DNA of 63,171 bases, taken from contig CASFNW010000018.1 in assembly GCA_949296245.1 (NCBI GenBank), positions 1 through 63,171 of the forward strand, written 5' to 3'. Numbering within the stretch: position 1 is the first letter of the stretch; every line of letters starts with the position of its first letter. Under the pieces are notes generated by a model. It had not been told where the DNA came from. It did no database searches and saw only the letters and a list, made by a program, of their open reading frames with translations. The stretch is from an uncultured bacterium. GTDB lineage: Bacteria; Cyanobacteriota; Vampirovibrionia; Gastranaerophilales; Gastranaerophilaceae. The position numbers and the translations under genes were made by a program. Shown piece after piece: positions 1 to 9,319 of the stretch.

Positions 1-105
1 GATAACGTTCTAAAAGTAAGACTGTATCTGACTTTTTGAGTTCTTCAATCAGCTCTTTTATGTATCTCAAAAAGTTCGAACTTCGCCGCTTTACCCCCAG
101 TTTTT

Positions 106-129
106 AAAACTCCTTCGGGAGTTTTTTTA
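106..129 (+). terminator. Intrinsic terminator-like hairpin
   Basis: AAAACTCC (106-113) and GGAGTTTT flank a TTCG tetraloop at 114-117, and a run of T follows on the plus strand. The gene it would serve lies outside the window, to the left. Confidence 0.6.
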
Positions 130-233
130 TTGGATTGAACCACAAATTTTCTCCGAATATTCGGGGTTCTACCTCTCATAAAACAAGACATTTAGTCTTG
201 TTTTATTCGGCAGAGTCTCCGGGCCAAGTTTTT

Positions 234-264
234 AAAAGCCAGTCATAGACTGGCTTTTGTATTT
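234..264 (+). terminator. Terminator-like hairpin, 11-bp stem
   Basis: AAAAGCCAGTC (234-244) pairs perfectly with GACTGGCTTTT (248-258) across a 3-base loop, followed by a T-rich tract. It could also be the first hairpin of the repeat module at 172-220, because the copy at 48769-48840 likewise has a hairpin before its conserved core. Confidence 0.5.
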
Positions 265-434
265 TATTGTATTTAAATTTTACTCTTTAATATTTGTGCT
301 GTGTGTAAATTGTGGGTAATTATGAGTTTTTTATTATAACTTTTATTAATTATTATTAATTGATACTAGTATTAATAACAAATTATTTTCTTTTTAGTTG
401 TTATATTACCATAATTAAAAACGGAGAGAATATT

Positions 435-1019
435 ATGATTATTATTAGTTTTGGCTCTACATTCAGAATACCTATTTCCCAGCCCGGTGTAAATTCTGCA
501 AAAAAAGAGCGGTTAAAGCAATTTATTGCTTCATATGAAAACGGACTTATAGGCAACAGCAAAACCGGATATGCAAGAGTGTCTATTCTTGATAGTGAAG
601 ATGCGGAGTTTGTAAGAAGATTAAAACAAGTCGGGTATAAAATTTTTCAGAAATTTGACGGTGAAAATATTCCGAAAAATGAGATAGACAGTTTTATAAA
701 AACCAGGTTAAATGCAGGTGATTTTTCACAAACAGGAAAAAATAAAAAGCCGCTTAGCAAGCAGCAAAGATTGAAGAAACGCTATGAAGACAGTTTTGAT
801 GTTTTCAAGAAAAACGATAATAATGTAAACACAGATTTAGCTTTAATTGAAATTGACACTGCGCCTGTTGACAAACATAGAGTGGCTTCTAAAATAGCCG
901 GTGTTGCAGATAGTGCTGAGAATAAATACAATAGAATAAGAGCCTCAGAAAACTATTTAAAAATTAAAGAAGAATACGGTGTTGAATTTGCAGAAGCTGT
1001 ATTTTTTGATAAAAGATAG
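435..1019 (+). CDS. Hypothetical protein, 194 aa
   Basis: I do not recognise this protein. The start at 435 is chosen because GGAGAG lies about 7 bases upstream; earlier in-frame codons have no ribosome binding site and would add a hydrophobic leader that looks untranslated. The product is soluble-looking and rich in Lys, Asn and Glu, with basic patches near residues 100-120 and no signal peptide or membrane segment. It is transcribed towards the minus-strand gene at 1037, with only 17 bases between the two stops. Coding quality looks good, but no function can be offered. Confidence 0.65.
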   Translation: MIIISFGSTFRIPISQPGVNSAKKERLKQFIASYENGLIGNSKTGYARVSILDSEDAEFVRRLKQVGYKIFQKFDGENIPKNEIDSFIKTRLNAGDFSQTGKNKKPLSKQQRLKKRYEDSFDVFKKNDNNVNTDLALIEIDTAPVDKHRVASKIAGVADSAENKYNRIRASENYLKIKEEYGVEFAEAVFFDKR

Positions 1020-1036
1020 TATTAATTGTATTAGTT

Positions 1037-2953
1037 TTAGCAAATAAATTCCCGGTTTGAACCAACTCCGTATAGTTGTTCCAATTCATTTCGTTTGTTG
1101 GAGTTGCTTTTAGTGCTCAATAAAATCTCCAATGCGTCCTGTTTTGTATTTGTAATTTTGCTTCGTTTTGTTGTTTTTAATGCACTGTTAACAGAACCTG
1201 TTTCAAGTGAAGCAATCATTACTTTTGTGCTGCTTGAGTCACTGCAAGCTTCAATGGCAGAACTGAGTTGAGATGTGGATAAATTGCCACCAGCTGCTTT
1301 TATTTTGTTAAGCAATTCCGGATTTTCAAGCATTGCTTGAAGAATTATTCTATTCCCATTATATTCTTTTATAACATCAATAAAACTCGGGTCTTTTTTT
1401 ATTCTTGCTAAAATTGCATCAGTCATTGTACCAAAAAAGTTGTATATCCGTTTGTAATTTACTTTTGATATATTGCCATCAGATTCGTAGTCAGTAATTG
1501 TTTCTATAGTATCGATAGATTCTTCTGATGCATTATTTTGCTGTAAAAACTCTTTAATAACAGGAGTTGTCGCTTTTTCTAAAATTTCTTTATTTAAAGT
1601 ATTTGACTGTTCTGAGCTGTCTATGCTTTCTTCATCAGCTTTATAACCCGAGGTTGTATTGCTTGTTGCATTTATTTGATTATTAGTGCTTGTTGATGAT
1701 TCTGTAGTTTGATTAGATTGAGCCAGGCTGTTGCTGTAATCGGCAATTTCTTTACCCGACATTGTTCCGTTTTCTATTTGCTTTATGACTTCGTTTTTTA
1801 TTTCAGGATGCGAAGTTATATTGCTTGCTATTGTTACAATATCTTCGGAATCTAAATTGCTGTAGCCTGACAAATCTTGTAAATTCTGTGTATAAGATTT
1901 ACAATAGTCACCATTTTTGTCTACAAGGTGGTTTGATTCTGAATTGATGCTGCCTGCGCTAAATCTGTCAGTACCGTCAGCATTTTTTGCGTCTAATGAA
2001 TAATCGATTGCACATTGCATTTCAGGATTTTGTTCCAAGTTATAAGTGATGTTGTCCAAATATTCATCAGTCATGTCTGATTTATGAGCAGTTTTCATCA
2101 TTGTAGGCTGAAGTTCTTTGTTGTTAACCATTCTTTTATCTACTTTGATAATGGTTGAACCTTGATATTTCATTTTGCCGTTTTCATCTTTGATGGATTC
2201 CAATTCCTGTGCATTTGCCAGGAAAGTTTCCGCTTCATGAGGTTTTTCTGACATAAATTCTGCTGCAGAAAGTACATCTTCTTCAGTATAAGCATGTTTG
2301 CCCGGTTCAGATTTTACTGTAACAAAATGCATTGTTTCATCTGCAATTTCCGGCTGCTGTACACAAACATCGGCTACATCTGCTAAACCTTCAGAAGAAA
2401 AATCTTCTCTTTCTTCTCTGATTTCGCTCATATTGGTACTTAATTGCTGCGTATAATACACTCTTTCGCTTTTTGCAAGCTCCCAGGCTTCTGACACTCC
2501 GTCTGTAAAAGCTGTTTTTATGACATTCCATCCTCTTTTAAATATGTTGCTGCTTTTAAATTCTTTTGACTTTTTAACTGCAGCCATTATATCATCAGGG
2601 TTGAGATTAGCTTTGTCTACTATAGTCAAAAAAGCTTGTAAATGTTTTTTGTCTTTTAAACTTTTTTCTAATTCCGCAATTTGTTTATCGGTAAATTGAA
2701 TTCCTAGTTCACTAAGAACAGCTATCGGATTATCCTCATATTTATCAGACAGTTCTGATATATCAAGTTTTCTTGTTTGAGTACGTGAAACTGTTTCTTG
2801 TATCTCAAGATTTGAGGGTTGCGTTTTAGGCAAATTAGCATTAAAAATTTGAATGCTTGAAGTAGCATTATGATTTGTATTGACAGGCGTTGTCTGTTGA
2901 GACATTTTGTCTGTATATTCAATATATCTTGTGCTCTCTATATAGCCACTCAT
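1037..2953 (-). CDS. Large hypothetical protein, 638 aa
   Basis: Not recognised; probably specific to this lineage. AGAGG lies about 9 bases before the ATG at 2953, which is preferred over a start 114 bases further upstream that has no ribosome binding site. The N-terminal 60 residues are low in structure. A helical region follows at about 65-140, with a motif resembling short helical repeats (IQFTDKQIAELEKSL). A Ser/Thr/Asn-rich linker spans roughly 410-445, followed by a helical C-terminal third. There is no signal peptide, no clear membrane segment and no catalytic motif. The next gene upstream (4886-3126) is on the same strand, 172 bases away, and is also lineage-specific, so the two may be co-expressed. 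Confidence 0.7.
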   Translation of the reverse strand: MSGYIESTRYIEYTDKMSQQTTPVNTNHNATSSIQIFNANLPKTQPSNLEIQETVSRTQTRKLDISELSDKYEDNPIAVLSELGIQFTDKQIAELEKSLKDKKHLQAFLTIVDKANLNPDDIMAAVKKSKEFKSSNIFKRGWNVIKTAFTDGVSEAWELAKSERVYYTQQLSTNMSEIREEREDFSSEGLADVADVCVQQPEIADETMHFVTVKSEPGKHAYTEEDVLSAAEFMSEKPHEAETFLANAQELESIKDENGKMKYQGSTIIKVDKRMVNNKELQPTMMKTAHKSDMTDEYLDNITYNLEQNPEMQCAIDYSLDAKNADGTDRFSAGSINSESNHLVDKNGDYCKSYTQNLQDLSGYSNLDSEDIVTIASNITSHPEIKNEVIKQIENGTMSGKEIADYSNSLAQSNQTTESSTSTNNQINATSNTTSGYKADEESIDSSEQSNTLNKEILEKATTPVIKEFLQQNNASEESIDTIETITDYESDGNISKVNYKRIYNFFGTMTDAILARIKKDPSFIDVIKEYNGNRIILQAMLENPELLNKIKAAGGNLSTSQLSSAIEACSDSSSTKVMIASLETGSVNSALKTTKRSKITNTKQDALEILLSTKSNSNKRNELEQLYGVGSNREFIC

Positions 2954-3125
2954 GGCTTTTAATCCTCTTAGTCTAAAATTTGTAATACTAATATGCAGAT
3001 GTCTAGTCTTATATATATAAAGTATATTTATACCGTTATATTGCCATGAAAATTTTAATTGTAACAAAATATTAAGTTCTTAAAATTATTTTGAGAACTT
3101 TAATGTTTTTTATAATAATAAATTA

Positions 3126-4886
3126 TCATGCGCCCAGAGCTCTAGCCCTTGCTTCTGCAATATCTGCTCTTCTAAGCACCTCATCAATTTGTGCGGCTCT
3201 GCTTGAAGCTGGATTTATCGGATTTTCAATACCAAGATATGCATTTGGTACATAAGATCTTTGTATGCCGGCATCTTCTTCTGGTGTTCTCTTAATAGGC
3301 GTTGATGCAGATACCTGCTGAGACATTGATTGTGCACCAATAGGATTGCTATAATTATTGTTCATTTTGTCCAATAAATTTCCCGGTTTAGCAGGTTGTT
3401 GTTGAGATGTTACAGTCTGTTGGGGCTGTTGTATTTGCTGCGGTTGGATATTTGCAGTTTGTTCGGGCTGCTGCGGTTGAACTTCAGTTTGTTCGGCTTC
3501 TTCTTTTGCTTTTTCTCTCGCAAGTGTTTTTGTAGGCTTGCCAAAAATTGCATATGAAATTTTCTTTGCAATACCTGAAAATACAGGAACTATCACACCC
3601 ATAATCAAAGCGATTCTGCCTACATAACCGGCACCTACTTTCAAACCGTAAGGAATCTTTTTAAGCGCAGAGCCTACAGTTTTATTGTTTAAAGGTTTAA
3701 TTGTTTCTTTTATTCTGCCGAAGCTGATAAGATTACCCAGCCATTTAAACGGTTTTTGGTACCAATGTGTATTAGCTTTTGCTGCATTTTTAATTTGTTT
3801 AATTATTGCTTTTTGTGCATTATATGTCGCTGTATCTCCGGCTTTTGCAGCGTTATTTACAGCTTCCATTGCAGTTTGTAATCTCTTATAGTTTTCCGGG
3901 CTTATTCCGATATTTTTTAATCCGGCAAGATGGTTCACGACTCGCATCTGGATACCCATTGTTGCAAGAAATGCCATTAATTCAGCAAGTGAAGCCATAA
4001 ATGTAGAGAATTTTTCTCCTTTTTCCGCTTTTGATGCTTCATTGGCTGATTGAGCAATCATAAGAGCCTGAATCAGAACCTGCCCTTTACCTGAAAAAAT
4101 TCCGTTGGTTAGACATTCCGCACTTCTTAAAAGGTAGCCGGATACTTTTTTGCCGAGTGAAGCTCCGGCTGTTTTATAGTTATTTATTAAGATGTCTTTG
4201 TTCAAGATTTCTTTTAGGGATGATTTGTTTTTGACCAAACCTAATCCCCACCAGGGACGTTTTGACATGACTTTCGTCAAATCAGCTCCGGATTTTTTTA
4301 TTGTATTTATTATTTCATCATAATATTTGTAGCTATCTTTACCTGCTTTTTGAATTATATTGTCAAATCCTGTAAAGCCTGTTGCTTCTTTATATTTTTT
4401 CATTACTTCAAGGGCACGGTTTGCAAGATGTCCTTTTGCACCTGCTGCTTGTGATTGAACCTGAGGCCCGCCAATACTTTGCTTATGGAATAATGTTCTT
4501 AAAATTTCAGAGCCGGCTATTTTTTGTTTTACTTTTAAATTAAATTTATTAATAGCTTCTGTTACAGTTTTAACTTTATTGTTATTGCCTATTGTATCAA
4601 AGTAATTTTCGATTTTTTTAAAAAATGTTGAATTATAATCCTGTGTCTGCAATGAGTTGTTTATTAAATTATTTATTCCAAAAAGTGCTGCTGTACTTAA
4701 TCCTGCCGCTGCAAGAAATGCAAGCGGATTCTCGGGTTTTGAAGCTGCAGCACTTAATAACGGATTGTTTTCAACTACACTCCCGCTTGAAATTGGAGTG
4801 CCTGATGCAGTAAAATTCGGGTTTGACTGCTGGTTATATTGATACTGATTATATACCGGTATATTTGAAGAAATATTTTGAGACAT
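3126..4886 (-). CDS. Hypothetical membrane-associated protein, 586 aa
   Basis: Function unknown. The N terminus (about 1-50) is Asn/Gln/Ser-rich and probably disordered. Hydrophobic stretches are visible near residues 53-75, 285-305 and 420-445, so the protein probably touches or crosses the membrane. A Gln/Pro-rich tract occupies about 460-510. The segment GRIALIMGVIVP near the C terminus resembles the ending of the unrelated-locus protein at 46555-48024 (LFLGLIVP), and both share a layout of helical soluble parts between hydrophobic patches, so they may be distant paralogs. AGGGT lies a few bases before the ATG. A divergent intergenic region and then rplI follow upstream. Confidence 0.7.
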   Translation of the reverse strand: MSQNISSNIPVYNQYQYNQQSNPNFTASGTPISSGSVVENNPLLSAAASKPENPLAFLAAAGLSTAALFGINNLINNSLQTQDYNSTFFKKIENYFDTIGNNNKVKTVTEAINKFNLKVKQKIAGSEILRTLFHKQSIGGPQVQSQAAGAKGHLANRALEVMKKYKEATGFTGFDNIIQKAGKDSYKYYDEIINTIKKSGADLTKVMSKRPWWGLGLVKNKSSLKEILNKDILINNYKTAGASLGKKVSGYLLRSAECLTNGIFSGKGQVLIQALMIAQSANEASKAEKGEKFSTFMASLAELMAFLATMGIQMRVVNHLAGLKNIGISPENYKRLQTAMEAVNNAAKAGDTATYNAQKAIIKQIKNAAKANTHWYQKPFKWLGNLISFGRIKETIKPLNNKTVGSALKKIPYGLKVGAGYVGRIALIMGVIVPVFSGIAKKISYAIFGKPTKTLAREKAKEEAEQTEVQPQQPEQTANIQPQQIQQPQQTVTSQQQPAKPGNLLDKMNNNYSNPIGAQSMSQQVSASTPIKRTPEEDAGIQRSYVPNAYLGIENPINPASSRAAQIDEVLRRADIAEARARALGA

Positions 4887-4979
4887 TTTCTACCCTGTAA
4901 ATACCTTCCACTAATTATATTAAAAACAAAAAGATAAATTTCTTGTCTAAAAATACAATTATATTAATTTTTGTAACAA

Positions 4980-5012
4980 AAAAATACCTGTACATTTGGG
5001 ACAGGTATTTTT
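4980..5012 (-). terminator. Terminator of rplI
   Basis: AAAAATACCTGT (4980-4991) pairs with ACAGGTATTTTT (5001-5012) over a 9-base loop. It lies just past the rplI stop on the minus strand and has A/T tails on both sides, so it could also work in the other direction. Confidence 0.8.
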
Positions 5013-5033
5013 CATTTAAAAAATTTTATTTTA

Positions 5034-5537
5034 TTATTCTGCAGTTTCTTCTGTTTCCGGAGCTTCTTCTATTTCAGATTTGATGATTTCAGAAGCTGTA
5101 ACGATAACCGGTAATTCAGTTTTAACTTTAGATGTCAATTTGATTAACATTCTGAATTCACCGACTTTGTTGATTGCAGCATCAAGCGAAATAATCTTTC
5201 TGTCAATTGAAGTGCCTAATTTTGCATTCAATTCTTCAGCCAGTTTTTTAGTAGTAATCGTACCGAACAATTTTCCAGATTCACCTGCTCTTGCAGAAAG
5301 TTCCAACTTTTCAAGAGATTCAATCTTTTTAGCCAGTTCAAGAGCTTCCTGATGAAGTTTTTCCTGTTTAGCTTTGATTCTGGCTAAATTTTGTTCTCTG
5401 TTTTTTAAAGCGCCTTCAGTTGCAATTTCTGCTACATTCTGAGGGATTAAAAAGTTTCTTGCGTAACCGTCTTTAACATTTACTACATCGCCGGCTTCAC
5501 CTACGTTTTGTACATCTTTTTTCAAAATAACTTGCAT
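5034..5537 (-). CDS. rplI: 50S ribosomal protein L9
   Basis: bL9 of the large ribosomal subunit, which binds 23S rRNA near the L1 stalk. The N terminus carries the family signature: MQVILKKDVQNVGEAGDVV followed by the basic GYARNFLIP motif at residues 25-33. A long connecting helix (about 45-75, rich in Lys, Glu and Ala) joins the C-terminal rRNA-binding domain (about 80-150). The length of 167 aa exceeds the typical 148-150 because of an acidic C-terminal tail rich in Glu. A GGAG-type site lies before the ATG. It stands alone here, not next to rpsF or rpsR, with its own terminator downstream. Confidence 0.97.
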   Translation of the reverse strand: MQVILKKDVQNVGEAGDVVNVKDGYARNFLIPQNVAEIATEGALKNREQNLARIKAKQEKLHQEALELAKKIESLEKLELSARAGESGKLFGTITTKKLAEELNAKLGTSIDRKIISLDAAINKVGEFRMLIKLTSKVKTELPVIVTASEIIKSEIEEAPETEETAE

Positions 5538-5647
5538 TTTTATTCTCCTTTGTGCATTATTCTTGAGTTTAACATTATCGTAATAAAAACATACTGAATT
5601 GTCACGAGTTTTGAGAGATTTTTATTAATTATTGTATAATTTTTGTA

Positions 5648-7447
5648 ATGATTGGAAATGATTTTAAAATAGAATTACTAGCACCGGCAAAAAATAAAGA
5701 GTGTGCAATAGCTGCTATAAATGCAGGTGCTGATGCTGTCTATATAGGTGCAGACTCTTTTGGGGCACGCAAAAAAGCCGGTAATTCACTTGCTGACATA
5801 GAGGAAATCGTTCGTTATGCACATAAATTTCTTGTAAAAATCTATGTAACTGTAAATACTATTATTTTCGAGGATGAACTGCCAAGGGTAGAAAAATTAA
5901 TATGGCAGCTGTATGATACAGGCGTTGATGCAATAATTTTTCAGGATTATTCAATTTTTGAAATGAATCTCCCCCCGATAGCACTGCATGCAAGCACCCA
6001 GTGCAATAATGATTCTCTTGAAAAAATCAAATTTTTAAAGGACATGAATGTACAGAGGGTTGTACTTCCACGTGAATTTTCTTTAGATGAAATAAAAAAT
6101 ATTACTGATAATGTTGATATAGAGACAGAAGTTTTTGTACATGGGGCATTGTGTGTATGCTATAGCGGACAATGTTATCTTAGCAACTATATAGGAGGAA
6201 GAAGTGCAAATCGTGGTGAGTGTGCTCAGCCGTGCAGAAAAAAATATTCACTTGTTGATGAAAAAGGAAATGTACTGATAGATAATCAGTATTTATTGTC
6301 TATGAAGGATAACAATCTTTCATTGCATTTAAAAGAGTTAATTGATGCGGGTGTTACTTCTCTAAAAATAGAAGGACGGCTTAAAGATAAATACTATGTT
6401 ACAAATATTGTCTCTTTTTACAGAAAAGAGATTGATAAAATTTCAAAAGATTTAAGACCCTCTGTTGGCGTTATACAGACAGATTTTCACCCTGATGTTA
6501 ACAAAACCTTTAACAGGGGTTATACGGATTTTTATTTTGACGGAAAAAGAAAGAAGTATATCAATCCTCTTTCTCCAAAATTTATGGGTGAAAAAATAGG
6601 AAAAGTAAAATTAATCAAAGGCAAAAATCTTGTAATTGATTCGAAACATGATTTAATCGCAGGTGACAGGCTTGCATTTTTAGATAGAAATAATGTCCTT
6701 AGCGGAACAACCGTAAAAACTGTTAGCAAAACCTCAATAGAAGTACTGGATGCTTCTGCAATAATAAAGGGGACGGTTTTATACAGAAATTATGACTCGA
6801 AATTCTCTAAATCGCTTGATTCTGCAGAATTTAAGAGAAAAATTCCTATAAAGATATTTGTTGACAATAAAAAAATAGTTATTAAGTCTTTTGAAAATAA
6901 TGAGATAGTTTATAACTACTCAGAACTGTTTGAGACTGCTGATAATCTAGAAAAAGCTAAGGATACCCTTATTAAGCAGCTTTCAAAGCTTGGTAATACT
7001 GAATTTTATGCTTCTGAAATACATGTTGATGCTTCGTTTAATCTTTTTATTCCTGTTTCAAAACTTAATGAGATAAGGCGCAGTTGTATAAATCAGCTGT
7101 GTGAACTGTCGCAAAATAACTACAAATTTCAAAGGCGAAGTGCAGTAAAATTATACCCTGAATATCCGGTAAAAGATTTGGATTATTCTTTTAATATTTC
7201 TAACACTCTCTCAAAAGCTTTTTATGAAAAATGCAGCTGCAATGTTAAAGAGTTTTCTCCCGAATGCGGTGAAAGTAGAGAAAAGGTTCTTTTAATGAAA
7301 ACAAAGCACTGTATAAGAGATTTTGCTGGAATTTGTCTTAAAAAATCTAATGTCACAGGAGATTTATTTTTATTAGACGAATACGGCGTAAAATATCCTT
7401 TAAAATTCGATTGTAATAAATGTATTATGAAAATAGAGGAACCCTGA
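5648..7447 (+). CDS. U32 family protein (RlhA/TrhP-type)
   Basis: Peptidase U32 family member. Characterised relatives act in RNA hydroxylation (RlhA on 23S rRNA, TrhP on tRNA) rather than proteolysis. The N-terminal domain starts IELLAPAKNKECAIAAINAG and is a TIM-barrel type. The family hallmark is present at about 170-200: the cysteine cluster CYSGQCYLSNY and then NRGECAQPC. Cysteines there are ones that bind iron-sulfur clusters in relatives. The C-terminal half (about 330-599) fits the extra domain of the long RlhA-like subfamily, and CNKCIMK closes the protein. No clear Shine-Dalgarno is visible before the ATG. The 3' end overlaps a terminator shared with nusA on the other strand. Confidence 0.9.
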   Translation: MIGNDFKIELLAPAKNKECAIAAINAGADAVYIGADSFGARKKAGNSLADIEEIVRYAHKFLVKIYVTVNTIIFEDELPRVEKLIWQLYDTGVDAIIFQDYSIFEMNLPPIALHASTQCNNDSLEKIKFLKDMNVQRVVLPREFSLDEIKNITDNVDIETEVFVHGALCVCYSGQCYLSNYIGGRSANRGECAQPCRKKYSLVDEKGNVLIDNQYLLSMKDNNLSLHLKELIDAGVTSLKIEGRLKDKYYVTNIVSFYRKEIDKISKDLRPSVGVIQTDFHPDVNKTFNRGYTDFYFDGKRKKYINPLSPKFMGEKIGKVKLIKGKNLVIDSKHDLIAGDRLAFLDRNNVLSGTTVKTVSKTSIEVLDASAIIKGTVLYRNYDSKFSKSLDSAEFKRKIPIKIFVDNKKIVIKSFENNEIVYNYSELFETADNLEKAKDTLIKQLSKLGNTEFYASEIHVDASFNLFIPVSKLNEIRRSCINQLCELSQNNYKFQRRSAVKLYPEYPVKDLDYSFNISNTLSKAFYEKCSCNVKEFSPECGESREKVLLMKTKHCIRDFAGICLKKSNVTGDLFLLDEYGVKYPLKFDCNKCIMKIEEP

Positions 7448-7465
7448 AAAAAGGTTCCTCTATTT
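7431..7465. terminator. Bidirectional terminator between U32 gene and nusA
   Basis: AAATAGAGGAACC (7431-7443) pairs with GGTTCCTCTATTT (7453-7465). It starts inside the last codons of the U32 gene and lies just beyond the nusA stop, so it can end both convergent transcripts. Confidence 0.8.
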
Positions 7466-7480
7466 ATTTAGGATTATGAA

Positions 7481-8728
7481 TTACTCTTCATCTGAGGCGT
7501 TGTCTTGTTCAGCAACTTCATCTTCAGGTACTTCTTCTACCATATCTTCTGCGTCGATTCCGTATTCTTCTTCAACAATTGGTTCTTCTTCATTTTCTGC
7601 AGATTCATCGATATAGTCATCCTCAACAGGCTGCTCCTCTTCGTATTGAGACTGATAAGCTGCTTCTGCTTGTGCTGCTTGAGATTCGTTTTTGATATCA
7701 ATTTTCCAGCCTGTCAGCTTGTGAGCAAGTCTTACATTTTGTCCTTCACGACCGATAGCAAGACTCAACTGGTCATCGGGTACTATAACGAGTGCTTCAT
7801 GAGCGTTTTCGTCATCAGCGAGAATGTCTACAGAGATGATTCTTGCAGGAGATAATGCATTTACTATATATTCAACAGGGTCTTCCGACCATCTTACAAT
7901 ATCAATTTTTTCGTTTTTAAGTTCTCCGACGATTGTCTGGATTCTGGAACCTCTTGGCCCTATGCAGGCACCGACTGAATCGATTTCAGGGTCATTTGAG
8001 TGTACAGCCAATTTAGTTCTAAATCCGGCTTCTCTGGCAATAGATTTGATTTCAACAATGCCGTCTTCAATTTCCGGTACTTCTAATTCAAACAATTCTC
8101 TGACGATTTCTGCATGTGCATGAGAAACAATAACCTGCGGCAATCTGTTTGTTTCTTTTACATTAAGAACAAATACTCTGATTCTGTTGCCGGGTTTGTA
8201 GTATTCACCGGGAATCTGTTCTCTGAATGGAAGTATTGCATCTGTTTTGCCAATGTTTACAAATACATTTCTGTTTTCAACACGCTGAATAATACCGGTT
8301 GTGAGAGTCCCTTTCTTCTCCATAAATTCATCAAGAACGAGTTTTCTTTCTGCTTCTCTTATTCTTTGCGTGATTACCTGTTTTGCTGCCTGTGCTGCGA
8401 TACGACCAAAGTTTTCCGGTGTAACTTCTATTTTTACTTCATCTTCAAGTTCTACTTCGTCATCAATCTCTTTTGCATCTTCTAATGAAATTTCGAGGTT
8501 TTCATCTTCAACATTTTCAACAACAAGTTTTGTTCTGAATACGCCGATTTCGCCTGAAACTTCATCAAGAATTGCTTCTACGTTCGGAGCTTCTTTAACT
8601 TTGATATGTTTTTTATAAGCTGCAACAAGTGCATCTTTTAAAGATTCAATAATTACTTCTTTTGAAATCCCCTTTTCTCTTTCCAGTTCTTCTGTCGCTT
8701 CAAAAAGAGCTGTACCGATTTTAATCAT
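7481..8728 (-). CDS. nusA: Transcription termination/antitermination factor NusA
   Basis: NusA binds RNA polymerase and nascent RNA to control pausing, termination and antitermination. Domain order is standard: N-terminal RNAP-binding domain (about 1-125), S1 domain (about 132-200, KGTLTTGIIQRVENRNVFV), then two KH domains (about 200-350) with the signatures SVGACIGPRGSRIQTIVGEL and AIGREGQNVRLA. The last 65 residues are a highly acidic Glu/Asp tail in place of the AR repeats seen in E. coli. A purine-rich site lies before the ATG. It follows rimP by 11 bases in the conserved rimP-nusA order, but infB does not follow; a convergent U32 gene does. Confidence 0.97.
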   Translation of the reverse strand: MIKIGTALFEATEELEREKGISKEVIIESLKDALVAAYKKHIKVKEAPNVEAILDEVSGEIGVFRTKLVVENVEDENLEISLEDAKEIDDEVELEDEVKIEVTPENFGRIAAQAAKQVITQRIREAERKLVLDEFMEKKGTLTTGIIQRVENRNVFVNIGKTDAILPFREQIPGEYYKPGNRIRVFVLNVKETNRLPQVIVSHAHAEIVRELFELEVPEIEDGIVEIKSIAREAGFRTKLAVHSNDPEIDSVGACIGPRGSRIQTIVGELKNEKIDIVRWSEDPVEYIVNALSPARIISVDILADDENAHEALVIVPDDQLSLAIGREGQNVRLAHKLTGWKIDIKNESQAAQAEAAYQSQYEEEQPVEDDYIDESAENEEEPIVEEEYGIDAEDMVEEVPEDEVAEQDNASDEE

Positions 8729-8740
8729 CTTTTTCTCCTT

Positions 8741-9229
8741 TTATATGTCTTCTATATGTAATTGTGCTCTGTATATTTTGTCTTTTGGAACAATAAGTTC
8801 TTTGTTTTCATCAATTTTTAAAACTTTCAGCCCGTTTTCCGGATCAAAGTCCAGTATTTTGCACAAAAATTGCTTTTCTTCTGTTCCTTCAATCAAACTT
8901 TTCAGCTTTAAATTAATTAATTTTCCCTGAAAGATTATGTATTCTTTGTCTGATTTAAGTTTTCTGTCCAAACCCGGTGAGCTTACTTCCAGATAAAATT
9001 TTACTGGAATTATTTCATCTAAAAACGGATTAAGGCTTCTTGAAACATTTTCACAATCGTCGAGTGTTACGCCGTCTTCTTTGTATAAAAATATACGCAA
9101 AAACCACTTGCCGTTTTCTTTTGAAAAATCAACTTCAAGAGGAATCATGTTATATCTCATTGCCGTATTGTCAATAAGCGGAGCCAGTTTTTCAAGTATT
9201 TCTGCTTTATTTATGTGTTTTGGTTCCAT
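8741..9229 (-). CDS. rimP: Ribosome maturation factor RimP
   Basis: RimP acts in 30S subunit assembly. The start at 9229 is set by the site GAGGAG 6-7 bases upstream; a longer reading from 9301 would run through a terminator-like hairpin. The 162-aa length suits the family. Family features are the VSRSLNPFLDE region followed by FYLEVSSPGLDRKL (about 92-105), the most conserved RimP signature, then the C-terminal SH3-like domain. It is first in the rimP-nusA operon. Its 5' leader holds a hairpin plus T run 22 bases upstream of the start, which suggests attenuation. Confidence 0.95.
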   Translation of the reverse strand: MEPKHINKAEILEKLAPLIDNTAMRYNMIPLEVDFSKENGKWFLRIFLYKEDGVTLDDCENVSRSLNPFLDEIIPVKFYLEVSSPGLDRKLKSDKEYIIFQGKLINLKLKSLIEGTEEKQFLCKILDFDPENGLKVLKIDENKELIVPKDKIYRAQLHIEDI

Positions 9230-9250
9230 ATTTTCTCCTCTTTTAAGAAA

Positions 9251-9277
9251 AAAAGAAACGGGGGAACCGTTTCTTTT
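9251..9277 (-). terminator. Terminator-like hairpin in the rimP-nusA leader
   Basis: AAAAGAAACGG (9251-9261) pairs perfectly with CCGTTTCTTTT (9267-9277) over loop GGGAA. On the minus strand the hairpin is followed at once by a run of seven T, the form of an intrinsic terminator. It lies between a plausible promoter and the rimP ribosome binding site, and no minus-strand gene lies upstream that it could terminate, so it most likely attenuates the operon. Confidence 0.7.
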
Positions 9278-9291
9278 CAGCTTACAATTAT

Positions 9292-9319
9292 ATATTAACA
9301 TCTAAACAGAATTTTTCAA
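9292..9319 (-). promoter_or_regulatory. Candidate promoter of rimP-nusA
   Basis: On the minus strand TTGAAA (9314-9319) and TAATAT (9292-9297) are separated by 16 bases, close to a sigma-70 promoter. Transcription would start near 9285 and run straight into the leader hairpin at 9251-9277. Confidence 0.45.

Larger units (their letters stand above)
1..434. other. Intergenic region with three stacked hairpins
   Basis: No convincing gene lies here. Three strong hairpins follow one another: 106-129 (loop TTCG, then a T run), 178-206 (12-bp stem, loop ATTTA) and 234-258 (11-bp stem, then a T-rich tract). The segment 172-220, read on the minus strand, matches a repeat module seen again at 48794-48840. 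The minus strand of 1-104 is open in one frame and leaves the window, but has no convincing start. Confidence 0.6.

Noticed and set aside
71..82. GTTCGAAC with flanking pairing near the left end, resembling a tRNA T-arm.
   Set aside because: No acceptor, D or anticodon arm can be built around it on either strand; TTCGAA is simply palindromic.
1..104. An open frame on the minus strand leaving the window, with a plausible helical product (NFLRYIKELIEELKKS).
   Set aside because: No ATG, GTG or supported TTG start, no ribosome site, and the same bases form a CTTTTTGAG/CTCAAAAAG stem. The next bases outside the window would decide.
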